From DAOMNO01 sp035443885 (lineage in GTDB: Bacteria; Planctomycetota; Phycisphaerae; Phycisphaerales; SM1A02), in the NCBI GenBank assembly GCA_035443885.1, contig DAOMNO010000009.1, positions 1 through 64,000 of the forward strand: a stretch of 64,000 nt of DNA, read 5' to 3'. The notes beneath the pieces were generated by a model. The model did not search any database. It saw only the letters and a list, made by a program, of their open reading frames with translations, and had not been told where the DNA came from. Every line of letters starts with the position of its first letter. The first letter of the stretch is position 1. This document shows positions 63,746 through 64,000 of the stretch, piece after piece. The translations under genes were made by a program, and so were the position numbers.

Positions 63746-64000
63746 TTAGTCGCCGTTGGCCCGGAGGATCCAGTGGCCGTTCCATGTCGCGTTGAGCGAC
63801 TGCATGGGGGTCGGCGCAAGACCGGGTGCTGCTGGGTTGTAGGTGCCGGGGAACGTGGCGCCGGCCGTGCCTGCGATCATGACGCGCGAAGCAGGCACTG
63901 CTGGGCCTGAAACCGTGTCCATGATGGTCACGAACGAGCCTTGGACCCACGTCACGATGTAGAAGCTCGCAGGCACTGCCACGTCCATGGTGGCGACGCT
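63746..64000 (-). CDS. C-terminal part of a secreted protein, paralogue of the 60677 product
   Basis: Partial: 84 codons to the stop, the reading frame continuing past the right edge without a start. An ATG at 63988 exists, but four codons before it are open and the protein aligns with the interior of its paralogue. The shared pattern is a beta-strand (FYIVTWVQG against FFVAVWVQH), a Gly/Pro/Phe segment and the ending WILRANGD against WLLRANGN. Same strand and same terminator as the neighbour at 60677. No domain is assigned. Confidence 0.75.
   Translation of the reverse strand, partial: SVATMDVAVPASFYIVTWVQGSFVTIMDTVSGPAVPASRVMIAGTAGATFPGTYNPAAPGLAPTPMQSLNATWNGHWILRANGD

Overview
The window looks like chromosomal DNA from a GC-rich planctomycete, most likely of the Phycisphaerae. 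This is inferred from sequence features, not from a database match. Several secreted proteins carry dockerin-like cassettes of the form DLNNSG-VDVQDLLILLGAWGPC. PurF and PanB are of divergent types, topoisomerase VI genes are present, many genes have short or weak Shine-Dalgarno sites, and a dispersed double-hairpin repeat of a kind common in Planctomycetes and Verrucomicrobia occurs once. I see no rRNA, tRNA, CRISPR array, insertion sequence or prophage.

Layout. 0.5-6.1 kb: a coiled-coil lipoprotein, a small membrane protein, and a leftward cluster of mqnD-like, alpha-toroid cyclase-like and queG genes. 6.1-7.7 kb: a secreted zinc-peptidase-like protein with dockerin repeats. 8.1-16.8 kb: an acyl-activating enzyme, a SPOR lipoprotein, purF, two translationally coupled helical-repeat proteins, a solitary D12-class adenine methyltransferase and folE. 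17.0-21.7 kb: two secreted dockerin proteins, one LTD/CotH and one with three CHRD domains. 21.7-27.2 kb: a c-type cytochrome lipoprotein, the topoisomerase VI B and A genes, and a secreted transglutaminase-like protein. 27.2-32.8 kb: lysS, a short-chain dehydrogenase, pfkA and a pqiA/pqiB-like pair. 32.8-38.2 kb: dnaA with a possible DnaA-box cluster upstream, an acetyltransferase, an exported protein, rpmA, thyA and a DUF202 protein. 38.2-45.8 kb: an SLC13-type transporter, an orphan OppF-like ATPase, an HtrA protease, panB and acetyl-CoA synthetase. 46.0-52.0 kb: a System II cytochrome c maturation pair and two clpP genes. 52.4-55.1 kb: three unrecognised secreted or anchored proteins behind a promoter-like site containing a C10 tract. 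55.3-60.6 kb: accD, a plsC-cmk-TIM-barrel operon and gdhA. 60.7-64 kb: two paralogous secreted genes, the second cut by the window edge, each followed by the same terminator.

How the genes fit together. Most are housekeeping genes: cofactors (queuosine, menaquinone, folate, pantothenate), purine and thymidylate synthesis, lipids, central carbon and nitrogen metabolism, replication and proteolysis. The cytochrome lipoprotein fits with the ResB/CcsA heme-attachment pair. The accessory content lies in the dockerin proteins, the topoisomerase VI operon, the MCE protein with an unrecognised C-terminus, and the 52.4-55.1 kb module.

The items most worth checking are the topoisomerase VI operon in a bacterial context, the C10 tract inside a promoter spacer, the Asp-to-Asn change in the second ClpP, the DnaA-box-like cluster upstream of dnaA, and the unusual C-terminal half of the MCE protein.
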